Source of the DNA: Chloroflexota bacterium
GTDB lineage: Bacteria; Chloroflexota; Anaerolineae; B4-G1; SLSP01
Direction: 5' to 3'
Length of the DNA: 54,988 nucleotides
Assembly (NCBI GenBank): GCA_029555965.1
Contig: JAKQHY010000055.1
Location: forward strand, 1-54,988
Shown: in pieces, positions 24,205 through 33,200 of the stretch
Numbering within the stretch: position 1 is the first letter of the stretch
Layout: every line of letters begins with the position of its first letter
Notes under the pieces: model-generated
Told to the model about the DNA's origin: nothing
Seen by the model: only the letters and a program-made list of their open reading frames with translations
Databases searched by the model: none
Made by a program: the position numbers and the translations under genes

Positions 24205-27027
24205 GTCCACCGGTATTGTCCGCAGCCGCACGCCCGTTGCGTGAAAGACGGCGTTGACGAGGGCGGGGGCAGTCGCCATCATCACCGGCTCGGCCATATT
24301 CTTCGCGCCGTAGGGGCCAACGTCCAGCGGCGTCTGGATGAATTCCACGTCCATCTCCGGCACGTCGCCGGCGCGGGGGATGCGATACTGCGCCAACCCC
24401 GTCGCCTGGGGGATGCACGCCTCGTAGCGGAACGCCTCCATCAGCCCGTAGCCCAGCCCCTGGACGATGCCGCCGTAAATCTGCCCCAGCGCGCCTTGCG
24501 GATAGAGGATCGCGCCAGCGTCGTGCGCCGCCCAGATGCCTGTGGCGCGCACCTTGCCCGTCCGCCGGTTGACCGCCGCCTCCACTACCTGCGCGCCGAA
24601 GGAATAGGCAAAGTACGGCGCGCCGCTGCCCCGCGCAAAATCCCAATGGATAGCCGGAACCTGCCAGCGGCCCTCCGCCGAAAGCTGCAATCCGAGGACG
24701 CGGGCGTGCGCGACGACGGCCTCGAATGTCGCCGGCTCCTCGTCCGGGCCGACAAACCCCTCTCCCACGCGCGCGAGCTGCTCCGACGCGCAATGCAGCA
24801 GGTCGGCGGCGGCCAGGGCGAGCGTGTGCCGCAGCTTCTCGGCGGCCACGCGCACGGAGTTCCCGCCGATCACCGACGCCCGCGAGGCCACTGTGGGACC
24901 GGAGTCGCGTGCCGTGTGCGTATCCGGGCGCAGGACGTGGATGCGCGCCATGTCCACACCGAGCGTCTCTGCCGCCAGCGCCGTGAACACCGTGCGGCTG
25001 CCCTGCCCGTAATCCGTCAGCCCGGAGGTGAGCGTGATCCCACCATCGTTCTCAATTTTCAGCGTCGCGGTCGCCGCGTCCTTCCCCTCCGCGCCCAGGC
25101 CGATGCCGTGGAAGTAGCACGCCACGCCGACGCCCCGCGCCACCTCGTCGGTTTGCTGCGCGTACTCCGCCCGCTTGCGATCCCAATCAGAGCGGCGGCG
25201 CACCGATTCAAGACACGCCGCCAGCCCCACCTCCTGCGCGAGTTGCGCACCCGTCAGCGTGCGGTCGCCCGTGCGCAGGCAATTTTGCAGGCGGAAGTCC
25301 AGCGGATCGCGGCCCAGGCGGTGCGCCAGCTCGTCTATGGCGATCTCGACGGCGGCGGTGGCCTGCGTGTTGCCGAACCCGCGCATCGCGCCCGCGTAGC
25401 CGTTGTTGGTGTAGACGGCGGTCGCATCCACCGCCGCCGCCTGATAACGATACGCGCCGGCCGCGTGCATCGCCGCCCGCCACGTCGCCAGCGGCGTCGT
25501 CGCGGAGTATGCGCCGTTGTCGTGCAGGATTTCGACACGGGCCGCCTGCAAGTGGCCGTCCGCGCTGGCGCCCAGCGTCAGGTGGATGCGCGACGCCTGC
25601 CGCTTGTACGACGCGAGCAGCGACTCGCGGCGGGTGTACGTCAGCCGGACGGGCTTGCCGGTGAGCAGCGCCAACCGCGCCGCCTGCGCCGACGCCTGGT
25701 AGACGCCGTCGTCTTTGCCGCCGAACGCGCCGCCCACCGGCGGCTGGATTACGCGCACCTGCGCCTCCGGCAGTCCCAAAACGGCGCAGAGGGTGCCCCG
25801 GTTGACGAACGGACTCTGGTTGTTGGCGTACACCGTCACGCCGCCGTCCGGCTCCGGGATGGCGAGCGCGCCTTCGGTCTCGATGTAAGCGTGTTCCTGG
25901 CAAGGGAAGGGGTAGACCTCGTCCAGCACGGTGGGGCAGGCGGCCAGCAGCGGGGCGGGATCGCCGTTGCGGACGATGTGAGCGGCGCACAGGTTCTTCG
26001 CGTCGGGGCGCGGCGCAACTATGCCGTCAATCATCGGCGTGCAGACGTCGGGGATTTGCGGCGCGTCGGCGTCCTGGGCGCGCATCATGTCGCTCACTAC
26101 CGGCAGCGGCTCAAGCTCCAGGACAATCGCCGCCAGCCCGGCCAGTGCCGCGGCTGCGTTATCCGCCGCCACCGCCGCGATGGGATCGCCCACGCAGCGG
26201 ACTTTGCCGCGCGCCAGCACGTAATGGTCGCGGATCGGCCAGCCGAACGCGCCGCCGTCCACAAAATCCGCGCCGGTGATGGCGGCCTGCACGCCCGGCA
26301 CGGCCAGCGCGGGCGTCACGTCGAGCGTCACGATGCGCGCGTGGGGCAGGGGACTGAACAGCACTTTGGCGACGAGCATCCCCGGCACGCGCATATCCCC
26401 CACATACTTCGCCCGCCCGGAAACTTTGTCCGCCCCATCTACATTTTGCAGGCGCGGGTTGCCGAGGTAGTGAGGACTGAGGACTGAGGACTGAGGACTG
26501 AGTGCTGAGTCGCTGATCCGCTGATCCGCTGATTCTCGCATCTTGCATCTTGCATCCTGCATCCTGCGTCTTTCCGCCGTCGCCTCAATCGCATCCACAA
26601 TCTGCTGATAGCCGGTGCAGCGGCAGAGGTTGGGCTGGAGGGCCTTGCGGATGTTGTCGCGGGTGGGGGAGGGGTTGCGGCGCAGCAACGCTTCGCCGGC
26701 GATGACCATGCCGGGTGTGCAGAAACCGCATTGCACCGCGCCGGCGACGAGGAAAGCGGCTTCAAGGTCGCTTAGGCCGCCGTCAGGCGCGCGCAGCCCC
26801 TCGATGGTGGTCACGCGCCGTCCGGCGACGCTCGCGGCAGGGGTGCGGCACGCCTTTGTGAGGCGGTCGTCCACCAGTACCGAGCACGCGCCACAGACGC
26901 CCTCGTCGCAGCCGCGCTTGGCGCCCGTCAGTCCGAGGCGGTCGCGCAACAGGTCGAGCAGCGGCAGGTCGTCCGGCACGTCGGGCACGGTGATCGGGGC
27001 GTCGTTCAAAATAAAGGTGAGTTGCAT
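24187..27027 (-). CDS. Fused xanthine dehydrogenase-type molybdenum hydroxylase (2Fe-2S plus molybdopterin subunits)
   Basis: 946 residues. Residues 1-150 are the CoxS/XdhC-type subunit: the plant-ferredoxin [2Fe-2S] site has Cys40, 45, 48 and 60, and the second cluster is in CGFCTPG and LCRCTG. Residues about 188-946 are the molybdopterin subunit, with GGAFGGKDD, RGFGNTQATAAVE and PYGAKNMAEP near the end. The linker, residues 155-187, is translated repeat DNA. No FAD (CoxM) subunit is encoded nearby, so electrons probably pass to another acceptor or to a FAD subunit elsewhere. The likely role is cytosolic hydroxylation of a purine, aldehyde or N-heterocycle. GAGGAGG precedes ATG 27027. Confidence 0.9.
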   Translation of the reverse strand: MQLTFILNDAPITVPDVPDDLPLLDLLRDRLGLTGAKRGCDEGVCGACSVLVDDRLTKACRTPAASVAGRRVTTIEGLRAPDGGLSDLEAAFLVAGAVQCGFCTPGMVIAGEALLRRNPSPTRDNIRKALQPNLCRCTGYQQIVDAIEATAERRRMQDARCKMRESADQRISDSALSPQSSVLSPHYLGNPRLQNVDGADKVSGRAKYVGDMRVPGMLVAKVLFSPLPHARIVTLDVTPALAVPGVQAAITGADFVDGGAFGWPIRDHYVLARGKVRCVGDPIAAVAADNAAAALAGLAAIVLELEPLPVVSDMMRAQDADAPQIPDVCTPMIDGIVAPRPDAKNLCAAHIVRNGDPAPLLAACPTVLDEVYPFPCQEHAYIETEGALAIPEPDGGVTVYANNQSPFVNRGTLCAVLGLPEAQVRVIQPPVGGAFGGKDDGVYQASAQAARLALLTGKPVRLTYTRRESLLASYKRQASRIHLTLGASADGHLQAARVEILHDNGAYSATTPLATWRAAMHAAGAYRYQAAAVDATAVYTNNGYAGAMRGFGNTQATAAVEIAIDELAHRLGRDPLDFRLQNCLRTGDRTLTGAQLAQEVGLAACLESVRRRSDWDRKRAEYAQQTDEVARGVGVACYFHGIGLGAEGKDAATATLKIENDGGITLTSGLTDYGQGSRTVFTALAAETLGVDMARIHVLRPDTHTARDSGPTVASRASVIGGNSVRVAAEKLRHTLALAAADLLHCASEQLARVGEGFVGPDEEPATFEAVVAHARVLGLQLSAEGRWQVPAIHWDFARGSGAPYFAYSFGAQVVEAAVNRRTGKVRATGIWAAHDAGAILYPQGALGQIYGGIVQGLGYGLMEAFRYEACIPQATGLAQYRIPRAGDVPEMDVEFIQTPLDVGPYGAKNMAEPVMMATAPALVNAVFHATGVRLRTIPVDAIRNS
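26467..26565. repeat. In-frame composite heptamer/octamer cassette in the Mo-hydroxylase linker
   Basis: Plus-strand reading gives GAGGACT units (7 bp), then CTGATCCG units (8 bp), then GCATCTT/GCATCCT units (7 bp). The same families occur between genes at 49005-49160, 51775-51930 and 53085-53172. Here they are translated as residues 155-187, joining the Fe-S subunit to the Mo subunit. Confidence 0.9.
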
Positions 27028-27060
27028 AAAACCTCCTCAGAGAATAACAGGATTGACGGA

Positions 27061-27110
27061 ATGATAGGATTAAAAAATCCGCTTAATCCGTTGAATCCGT
27101 TGGCAAGGAT
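27061..27110. repeat. AATCCGTTG/AATCCGCTT 9-mer block
   Basis: Three 9-bp units AATCCGCTT, AATCCGTTG, AATCCGTTG lie upstream of the Mo-hydroxylase gene. The block is related to the AATCTGCTT cassettes and to 6433-6468. Confidence 0.75.
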
Positions 27111-27175
27111 TTTCGTGGTTGGTGGGACGGACAAATTTTTAAGAAAAGGCAGCTTGGGTTAAGGTCATAAAACGC

Positions 27176-27226
27176 GAAACGTGAAACGTGATGATTTTAC
27201 TGCAAAATCCTCACGTTTCACGTTTC
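27176..27226 (-). terminator. CGTGAAA heptamer hairpin after hydrolase gene
   Basis: Perfect 16-bp arms GAAACGTGAAACGTGA and TCACGTTTCACGTTTC flank a 19-base loop containing AT-rich sequence. It lies between the stop of the hydrolase gene and the Mo-hydroxylase start, in a position to end the hydrolase transcript. The T-run after the stem is short, so strength is uncertain. Confidence 0.65.
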
Positions 27227-27265
27227 ACATCAATGGCCTGGTCGAAGGCCGGCCCCAGCACGAGA

Positions 27266-28285
27266 TTAGGGTATGTTCTGCTTCACCAGCCACTCATGAA
27301 TCGTGCGAGCCGTTTCTTTGTAGGTGTCTTCCAGCATAATGTCGTGCCCTGCGCCGGGGACGACGATGTAATCTGCGTGGTAGTAGGCCGCCGAGCGACG
27401 CTCCAACGGCTCCGGCAGCAGGGTATCGGCGCCGCCGGCAATCCACAACAGCGGAGTCTGCACGCGCGCGGGGGGATACCAGAACGGCGGGTTGTGCTGG
27501 TAGAGCACAAGGATGGATTCCGGGCCGAGTTTGGCGTGCAGGGCTTCCGGCGTGATGATCGCGTTGGGGCTGATGAAGGCGCGCGCGGCTCGCTCCGGCG
27601 TGTTGACCAGCGGCGTCGAATCCCAGGAGAGGAAGGCTTCCAAAACAAACGTGGGCTGTAGCCGACTTAAACTCAACAAACTCCCTACCGTTATCATCTG
27701 ATGCGACACCCACGGGCCGACCAGGACTGCCGCCGGGAGATCATCCCCTACATATTTGAGATACCATTGGGTGAGTGCGCCCCCCATGCTGTGTCCCATC
27801 AGGATGGGGCGGCGCGGCTGGCGCAGCACTTCGTCTTTAAGGAAGCCCAGGTAATAATCCAGTGTGCAGCGCGCGATAGGCCGCTGCACCGGCGACCCGG
27901 CGTGGCCCGGCAGGCTGTGCGCGTGACTTTCCCAGCCCCACTCGGCAAGCAATGCCTGCCACCCGGCCCAACACCACGCGCCGTGCCACATCCCGTGCTG
28001 CATCACGATGGGCGTCTCGAAGCGGCGCTGCTTGGGCGTGTAGACGACGCGCTCGATGCCATCCTCGACGGTGTGGCGCACGGTGTAGGTCTCGGTTTCG
28101 GAGCCGGACTCGTAGGCGCGCCAGGGCTGCCCCTGATTGCGGTGCGTCGTCAACGTCTGCTGAACGTCCGCCCACGCCACCCGCGCGATGGCCCACGCCT
28201 GCTGATAGGCCAGGTAGCCCAGGGTGGCTCCCAGGCCCAATCCCAAGCCAAACTTACCCTTACCCGACTTCCGTAGCTTGCTCAT
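27266..28285 (-). CDS. Alpha/beta-fold hydrolase with N-terminal hydrophobic segment
   Basis: 339 residues. A Gly-rich hydrophobic segment (about 12-38) may anchor the protein in the membrane. The hydrolase core has the oxyanion strand VMQHGMWHGAW, the nucleophile elbow GHSMGG with Ser166, a probable acid in GGADTLLPEP and the final His in PGAGHDIMLE. The likely role is esterase or lipase-like activity on an unknown substrate. AAAGGAGG precedes ATG 28285 by seven bases. A heptamer hairpin follows the gene. Confidence 0.85.
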   Translation of the reverse strand: MSKLRKSGKGKFGLGLGLGATLGYLAYQQAWAIARVAWADVQQTLTTHRNQGQPWRAYESGSETETYTVRHTVEDGIERVVYTPKQRRFETPIVMQHGMWHGAWCWAGWQALLAEWGWESHAHSLPGHAGSPVQRPIARCTLDYYLGFLKDEVLRQPRRPILMGHSMGGALTQWYLKYVGDDLPAAVLVGPWVSHQMITVGSLLSLSRLQPTFVLEAFLSWDSTPLVNTPERAARAFISPNAIITPEALHAKLGPESILVLYQHNPPFWYPPARVQTPLLWIAGGADTLLPEPLERRSAAYYHADYIVVPGAGHDIMLEDTYKETARTIHEWLVKQNIP

Positions 28286-28369
28286 AACGGCGCCTCCTTT
28301 GAAATATAGGTCCTCTAGGATTTTGCGAGGTTAGAACGGCAGAATCCCCAACTTGTTGGGGTAGCAATT

Positions 28370-29743
28370 TCAACTCTGCGGCAACACTACCGGCGCAACT
28401 TCATCGAAAGAGAGCGCGGCTGCGGAGGTCGGCATCGGCGGATAGTCGGGTAGTTCCAGACCGTCCACCAGATCGCCAATGTGAATAAGCTCATCGGTCA
28501 ACATCGAATAATTCGCCGCGACGCCGGTGAGGATCGAGTACGCGCCGGCACGCTGGTCGGCGGCGCGCATGTAGGGATCGTCTGCCGCCGCGCCGCCGAA
28601 GAGGTCATCTAGCAGAGGGGCGTCCCCGCCGCCGTGCCCGCCCTGGGCTGTCCACAGTTCTACGGTGTAGGGTGCGCCGAAGTGGGGGAAGACCGTGGTG
28701 TACGTGCCGCGCGTCTGCGTCTCTCCCGGCGTCGAACCGTCGGCGTTGATGTACGACGACTCCACCGTCTTGTGCTCCAATCGCCCGCGCGAGCCGTTGA
28801 AGCTGATAATGTAACCCTCCCAGGGCATGAAGGCGTTGAGTGAATAGCTCATCTTGACGCCGTTGGCATAGTTGACGAGGACGTTCATCGTGTCCTCGAT
28901 GTCAATCAGGCCGCTGAACACGCACCGGTCGCGGAAGTAGCCGTCGTACTGCTCCTGATCGAGGTACAAGGCGCGCAGCATTGGGTTCTCTTTCATATCC
29001 AGCCGGAAGCGACAGGCTGTTTCCGGGCAAGTCAGGCAGCGCTCGGTGCGCTGCGTCAGGTCGTAACGCTCCGCCGTCTGGGGGGTGTAGAAACTGCGTT
29101 TCCCTTGCGCGAATACCGACTCCGGCACGGTGGAGAGCCACCAGTTCACCAGATCGAAGTGATGGGTGGCCTTATGCACCATCAGCCCGCCGGAGTTTTC
29201 TTTGTTGCGGTGCCAGCGGCGGAAGTAGTCGGCCCCGTGGCGAATGTCCAGCATCCAGTGGAAGTCCACCGACAGCACCTCGCCGATGACGCCGGCCATC
29301 AGCAGCGCCTTGACCTGCGTGCGCGGCGGCGAGTAGCGGTAGTTGAACGTCACCCGGCACTTCCGCCCGGTCTGCCGCTGGGTATCAAGAATGTGCTGGC
29401 ATTTGTTGGCGTCGGTGGTCATCGGCTTTTCGGTAATGACGTCGCAGCCCAATTCCATCGCGCGGCAGATGTATTCATCGTGATGGCAGTCTTTGGTGGT
29501 GACGATTACCACGTCCGGCTGACATTCCGCGATCATCCGGTCAAATTGGTGGGCGGGATACCCTTTCACCTGGACACCGGCGTGTTCCTGCGCCAGCTTC
29601 TGCGCCAGCGCGACGCGCCCCTCGTTGATGTCGCACACCGCCGCCAGCTCGGAAGTGGCTGCATAGCGCTGCGTTGTGGCCTGGGTGTACATCCACGCGC
29701 GTCCTCCTAACCCTACCTGCACGTACCGTGTTTTTTGATCCAT
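28370..29743 (-). CDS. Gfo/Idh/MocA family oxidoreductase
   Basis: 457 residues, longer than the first family member in the window. The N-terminal Rossmann fold has VGLGGRAWMY and AAVCDIN, and the EKP motif is in ITEKPM. The C-terminal domain carries KATHHFDLVNWW, the Lys/His site of sugar dehydrogenases. A Cys cluster CLTCPETAC near residues 235-243, common in long members of this group, may bind metal. It is divergent from an ArsR-type regulator gene, and the 150-base space between them holds both promoters and an operator-like palindrome. AGGAGA precedes ATG 29743. Confidence 0.88.
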   Translation of the reverse strand: MDQKTRYVQVGLGGRAWMYTQATTQRYAATSELAAVCDINEGRVALAQKLAQEHAGVQVKGYPAHQFDRMIAECQPDVVIVTTKDCHHDEYICRAMELGCDVITEKPMTTDANKCQHILDTQRQTGRKCRVTFNYRYSPPRTQVKALLMAGVIGEVLSVDFHWMLDIRHGADYFRRWHRNKENSGGLMVHKATHHFDLVNWWLSTVPESVFAQGKRSFYTPQTAERYDLTQRTERCLTCPETACRFRLDMKENPMLRALYLDQEQYDGYFRDRCVFSGLIDIEDTMNVLVNYANGVKMSYSLNAFMPWEGYIISFNGSRGRLEHKTVESSYINADGSTPGETQTRGTYTTVFPHFGAPYTVELWTAQGGHGGGDAPLLDDLFGGAAADDPYMRAADQRAGAYSILTGVAANYSMLTDELIHIGDLVDGLELPDYPPMPTSAAALSFDEVAPVVLPQS

Positions 29744-29786
29744 ATATTCGTTCTCCTATGGGATAAATGTCCCGCCTGTGGAAAAT

Positions 29787-29795
29787 ATTGTATCA
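29787..29795 (-). promoter_or_regulatory. Extended -10 promoter of Gfo/Idh gene
   Basis: Minus-strand TGATACAAT is an extended -10 (TGn plus TACAAT) about 43 bases before ATG 29743. No clear -35 is visible. Confidence 0.4.
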
Positions 29796-29830
29796 CACGC
29801 GCCACTTTCTGAAAGTATGCATAAAACCTC

Positions 29831-29858
29831 TTGATCAAATTCATAATTCAACTATAAT
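29831..29858 (+). promoter_or_regulatory. Promoter of ArsR-type regulator gene
   Basis: TTGATC (29831-29836) and a perfect TATAAT (29853-29858) are separated by 16 bases. It drives the regulator gene starting at 29897. Confidence 0.7.
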
Positions 29859-29860
29859 GA

Positions 29861-29884
29861 GTATATTGATAAACTTCGATATAC
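29861..29884. promoter_or_regulatory. Palindromic operator candidate for the ArsR-type regulator
   Basis: GTATATTGAT and ATCGAAGTTT/ATCGATATAC-type halves form an imperfect dyad (GTATATyGA ... TCrATATAC) three bases after the -10 box, across the predicted transcription start. ArsR-family repressors bind such AT-rich dyads and usually repress their own gene. The link is inferred from position. Confidence 0.55.
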
Positions 29885-29896
29885 TGAGGTTTCTCC

Positions 29897-30205
29897 GTGC
29901 CAAATATCTCAGATCGAGAAATGGAATTGCTGCATCACTACGTCTGTGAAGGTATCGGCGACTCCAAACGGCTCAAACTTCTCTACCTTGTCGCCGACCA
30001 CCCCCGCAACGTGACCGAACTGACCGAGGCGTTGGACATCTCTCAGCCGACCGTCTCCCATCACCTGCGCATCCTCCGCGAACGTGGTTTGGTCAGAACC
30101 GAGCGCGACGGCACGACCATCTACTACTCTCTCGGCGATCCCCGCATCCTGCAAGCGATTGAAATCATGCGCAGCTTTGTGGCAGATTTGTTGGCAAGAA
30201 AGTAA
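29897..30205 (+). CDS. ArsR-family winged-helix transcriptional regulator
   Basis: 102 residues, the usual ArsR size. The winged helix is visible: SKRLKLLYLVADHPRNVTEL (helices 1-2), ALDISQPTVSHHLRILRERG (recognition helix) and the wing VRTERDGTTIYYSLG. No metal-binding CxC box is present, so it probably senses something other than As/Cd. It starts at GTG 29897 with GAGG seven bases upstream. It is followed by the FAD/Fe-S oxidoreductase gene in the same direction and is divergent from a Gfo/Idh gene; either could be its target. Confidence 0.88.
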   Translation: MPNISDREMELLHHYVCEGIGDSKRLKLLYLVADHPRNVTELTEALDISQPTVSHHLRILRERGLVRTERDGTTIYYSLGDPRILQAIEIMRSFVADLLARK

Positions 30206-30282
30206 AGAGTCATGAGTTAAGCGAAATGAGTTAAGAGACTTATTACTCATTACCCATTACTCATTTCCTGTTTCCCAATTTT
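30206..30282. repeat. GAGTTAAG/CATTACTC repeats, inverted
   Basis: Units like ATGAGTTAAG are mirrored by TACTCATTACCCATTACTCA. Same family as 3582-3690. The block ends at the AGGAGG of the oxidoreductase gene. Confidence 0.82.
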
Positions 30283-30297
30283 TCCCAGGAGGCAAAG

Positions 30298-33200
30298 ATG
30301 GCTCACTTATCCCCGCAACAAGTGGAATGGCTCGCCGCACTGTTCGGCGAGCGGATGACGACGCGGCGGGTGGAGCGCAAGCTCTACAGCCACGATGTCG
30401 GCGAGATGCCGCTGCTCATCAAGCCCCTCATCGGCAACCCGCTGGCGGAGGCGGTGGTGCAACCCGCGTCGGCGGAAGAGGTGGTCGCGCTGGTGCAGTG
30501 GGCCGCCAAAGAGGGCGTGCCGCTCACGCCGCGCGGCAAAGCCACGTCGGGATACGGCGGCGTCCTGCCGGTCAAAGGCGGCGTGGTGATTGACTTCTTC
30601 CGCATGGACAAAGTCCTCAGCGTGGATCAGGCCGCGCAGACAGCCACGCTGCAACCCGGCGCGATCTGGGAGCAAGTGGAACGCAAGCTGAAGCCGCACG
30701 GCATGATGCTGCGCACCTATCCGAGCAGCGCGCCCTCTTCGACGGCGGGCGGGTGGTTGGCGCAGGGCGGGGCGGGCTACGGCTCTTACGAAGCCGGCTG
30801 GTTCCGCGACGTGGTGGTCAGCGCGAAGGTGGTGCTGGGCGACGGCAGCCTCGGCCTTTTCGAGGGCGCCGGGCTGGATATGATTTACGAGGCCGAAGGG
30901 ATCACCGGCATCATCATCGAGCTGACGATCAAAGTACAGCCTCTCGTTCCACTGGAAATCCTCTCCATCAGTTGCCCCGATCCCCACGACTTGCAACGCC
31001 TGCTCGAAGGCTTTATGGAGGAAAACCTGCCCATCTGGTCTATGCACTTCATCAACCCGCGCATGGCGCAGCTCAAAAACCAGGCGCCGCTGATGACGCA
31101 CCAGGGCCATCCGGTGGAAAAGCACGTCGAATTGCCCCAAACCTACATCGTGACGTTAGCCTTCCGTCAGCAGGACGCCGCCGTCGTGCGCGAGGGTCTG
31201 ATGCGGCGGAAGCAGGCCGGCAAGTGCAAAGCCAAGATGCTCAGCGACGAAATCGCCCAACACGAATGGGCCAACCGCTTCAAGATTATGACGGTCAAAC
31301 GGCTGGGGCCGAGCCTGGTGCCCGCCGAAGTCATCGTGCCGCTTTCCGGCCTGGGCGCCATGCTGGCGGACGTGGAGCAGAAGGTGTTTCACCCCGTCGT
31401 CAAGGAGGGGATGCTCATCCGTCAGGGGCGCGGCGGCGTGCCGGAAGTCGTCATTCTGGGCTTCATCCCCGCCGACCAGCGCAAGTTGAGCTACAATTTC
31501 CTCTTCCCGCTCTCCCTCACCATCGCCGGCATCGCCGCGAAATATGGCGGGCGGCCCTACGCCACCGGCCTCTACTACACCAAGATGGCAAAGAGAATTC
31601 TGGGCGCGGAGCGCGTGGACGTGCTGACGCAATTCAAGGCGCAGGCCGACCCGGCGGGCATCCTCAATCCCGGCAAAGTCATCGGGAACGCGATCATCAG
31701 CAACGCGCTGATTGCCGCCAACACCTTCGAGCCGCTCATCCGCCCCTTCAGCAACGTGATGAAGAGCGACGTGGGCGAGCGCATCCCCGCCGCGCCCGTG
31801 CGCGGCATTCCCCCCGACGTGGCGTGGTACGCCTACGCCTGCTCGCAATGCGGTTACTGCGTCCAGGAGTGCGATCAGTATTACGGGCGCGGGTGGGAAA
31901 GCCAGAGTCCGCGCGGCAAGTGGTACTGGCTCCGCGAATACATGGAAGGCCGCGAGCAGTGGGATCAATTTATGGTAGACACGTTCCTGGTCTGCACGAC
32001 CTGCGAGTTATGCAACCTGCGTTGCTCCGCCGCCCTCCCTATCGAACCGTCCTGGATGAAGCTGCGCGGCAAGTTGATTCACGAAGACGAGCGGATGACC
32101 TTCCCGCCCTTCGAGATGATGGCGGAGGCCACGTTGAGTCAGGGCAATATCTGGGCCGGGTATCGCAAAGACCGCGACGCCTGGTTCCCGGAGGACCTGC
32201 GCGAAAAGCACAGCGGGCGGAAGGCCCCGGCAGTCTATTTTGCCGGATGCACGGCCAGCTTCGTGGAACACGACATCGCTATGGCGTCGGTGCGTCTGCT
32301 GGACGCGGCCAGCGTGGACTTCACCTACGTCGGCAAGAAGGAGAACTGCTGCGGCACGCCGATGCTGGTGGCCGGTAAATGGGAAGTCTTCGCCGAGACG
32401 ATGAAGAAAAATATCGCCGCCGTCAAGACGGCGGGAGCCGATACGGTCATCACCTCGTGCCCGGCGTGCAATATGATGTGGCGGCACGTCTACCCGGAAT
32501 GGTGCGAGAAACTCGGCATCGAGTACGGCATCACGTCGAAGCATTACAGCGAGGTGGTGGCGGAGAAGGTGCGGAGTGGGGAGTTTGTGTTTCCAGAGAA
32601 GGGCGCGGGGGAGCAGGGGCGCGGAGGTGCAGGGGAGAAAGTGCGGGTGACTTGGCATGACTCGTGTCACATGGGGCGCGTGTCGCACATCTACGAGGAG
32701 CCGCGCGACGTGATTAAGGCCATCCCCGGCGTGGAGTACGTGGAGATGGAGTACAACCGCGACGCGGCGCACTGCTGCGGCAGCGTCCTTACGCTCATCA
32801 AGGAACCGCCGGTCGCCGCCGAAGTCGGCAAGCTGCGGCTGGAAGAAGCCGTCGAAGCGGGCGCGGAAAAGGTGTTGGCCGCCTGCCCGTGCTGCGAGTT
32901 CCAACTGCGCGTCTCCCGCGATAAGAAGCAAGTGCCCGTGGAAGTGGTGGACCTGTCGCGCTTCTGCGCGGAGGCGCTGGGTTACGACTTCCCCGACCCC
33001 AACCCGGAGGTCAAGGCGCAGTGGGCGGTCTTCGAGGCAATGATCGCGCTGATGACGCCGCAGGGGTTCGCCAACCTGATGGGGACGATGTGGCCGGAGT
33101 TGATTGACGCGATGCCCTTCGGCATGGGCGCGATGATGCGCGCGATGGGCAAAGTCCCCGGCGCGTTGGGGGCGATGAAGCCGCTGTTCCCGTTCCTCTT

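Noticed and set aside
24031-26487. 818-residue open frame on the plus strand opposite the Mo-hydroxylase
   Set aside because: It is an Arg/His/Ala-rich antisense shadow of a clearly recognised enzyme gene in GC-rich DNA; no domain is recognisable, and its start lies in the sigma gene and the repeats.
28336-28366. CCCCAACTTGTTGGGG hairpin as terminator of the Gfo/Idh gene
   Set aside because: The stem is short and no T-run follows on the minus strand, so it is not called.
30753-32378. 541-residue plus-strand frame inside the FAD/Fe-S gene
   Set aside because: Out-of-frame shadow; the main frame has Cys motifs and FAD motifs throughout.
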